From JAAYYY01 sp032260445 (GTDB lineage: Bacteria > Chloroflexota > Anaerolineae > Promineifilales > Promineifilaceae): 6,039 bases of DNA. The position numbers were made by a program, and so were the translations under genes. The notes beneath the pieces are model-generated. The model saw only the letters and a list, made by a program, of their open reading frames with translations, was not told the origin of the DNA and made no database searches. Location: the NCBI GenBank assembly GCA_032260445.1, contig JAVVFG010000265.1, positions 1-6,039 on the forward strand, given 5' to 3'. Positions within the stretch are counted from its first letter, which is position 1. Every line of letters begins with the position of its first letter. This document shows positions 5,622 through 6,039 of this stretch, in pieces.

Positions 5622-6039
5622 ATGCAGGCAACCATTTCGCTAGGACAGATGGACGTCATCCTTGGAGAGCCGGCGCGCAACCTCGAGAAGGCGCGAGCGT
5701 TTGCGGCGCAAGCGGCCGCGCGCGGCTCCGACGTGCTCGTGCTGCCCGAGCTGTGGAGCACCGCCTATGATCTGGAACGGGCCGACATGCACGCCACCGC
5801 GCCAGATGAAGGGACCTTCGCGGCCGTGGCAGAGCTGGCGCTGGAACACCGGGTTTACATCATTGGTTCGCTGTTAGGAAAGATGCCGGATGGTGGCGTG
5901 GGCAACACCGCCGTGCTGTTCAGCCCTGAAGGGCAGGGGCTGGCAACCTACAGCAAGATCCACCTCTTCCGGCTGATGGACGAGGAGCAATACCTGACGG
6001 CGGGCAACAAACTGGCGCTCGCCGAGACGCCGTGGGGTA
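5622..6039 (+). CDS. Carbon-nitrogen hydrolase, nitrilase superfamily (omega-amidase-like), 3' end beyond window
   Basis: From ATG 5622 the frame stays open for 139 codons to the window end, so roughly half of a usual 260-290-aa protein is present. It shows the nitrilase fold: MQATISLGQMDVILGEPARN (1-20), the first catalytic residue E43 in VLVLPELWSTAYD (38-50), YIIGSLLGK (79-87) and NTAVLFSPEG (95-104). It also has the catalytic lysine K112 in YSKIHLFRLMDEEQYLTAGN (110-129). The third residue, the nucleophilic Cys of the CYD motif, would lie just past the edge. LPELW..xYD and KIHLFRLMDEE resemble amidases of the NIT2 / YafV omega-amidase group more than N-carbamoylputrescine amidase, so a link to the arginine decarboxylase is not supported. 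The substrate is not determinable. It is preceded by weak ribosome-binding sequence (AAAGGTTAGGCAAG) and is probably cotranscribed with the two genes upstream. Confidence 0.85.
   Translation, partial: MQATISLGQMDVILGEPARNLEKARAFAAQAAARGSDVLVLPELWSTAYDLERADMHATAPDEGTFAAVAELALEHRVYIIGSLLGKMPDGGVGNTAVLFSPEGQGLATYSKIHLFRLMDEEQYLTAGNKLALAETPWG

Noticed and set aside
4912..5631. Minus-strand open frame of 239 codons over the oxidoreductase gene
   Set aside because: It overlaps a clear LLM-class gene, crosses the N gap and has no recognisable motifs.
5622..6039. N-carbamoylputrescine amidase linked with the arginine decarboxylase as an agmatine pathway
   Set aside because: The nitrilase motifs LPELW..AYD and KIHLFRLMDEE fit the omega-amidase-like group better, and the genes are on opposite strands in separate units.

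Overview
The window is GC-rich bacterial DNA with densely packed genes. Several features would suit a Chloroflexota-type or similar high-GC environmental bacterium: the short arginine-decarboxylase family, a SirB1 protein with a TPR-like tail, and start sites that look leaderless. No phylogenetic marker is present, so this lineage guess is weak. A run of 10 Ns inside a gene shows that the sequence is a draft scaffold, probably from a metagenome.

Left part, all on the minus strand (read from 3742 down to 1). First comes a small acidic protein of YflT / general-stress type (3742-3374). Next is a McrC-like restriction endonuclease gene (3322-2262) broken by an amber codon, a frameshift in a 5-base homopolymer, and an apparent internal deletion with a second frame change. 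After that is an intact PLP-dependent arginine decarboxylase of the short (~460-490 aa) family (2227-755). Last is the start of a membrane-anchored NMT1/SsuA-like substrate-binding protein that runs off the window edge (680-1). The decarboxylase has its own good sigma70-type promoter, and the -10 box of that promoter contains the stop codon of the mcrC remnant. The decarboxylase therefore does not depend on the broken gene upstream.

Right part, all on the plus strand, divergent from the left part across a 131-nt AT-richer spacer (3743-3873). A SirB1-family transglutaminase-like/TPR protein (3874-4701) is followed after 15 nt by an LLM-class F420-dependent oxidoreductase (4717-5586, containing the N gap). 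After another 35 nt comes a nitrilase-superfamily carbon-nitrogen hydrolase (5622 onward, cut by the window end). Spacing and direction suggest one transcription unit. The three proteins do not form a pathway I recognise.

I see no tRNA, rRNA, CRISPR array, transposase or clear rho-independent terminator. I did not find a convincing new biological system. The observations most worth checking are the triply damaged orphan mcrC, the promoter built into its 3' end, and two candidate leaderless starts.
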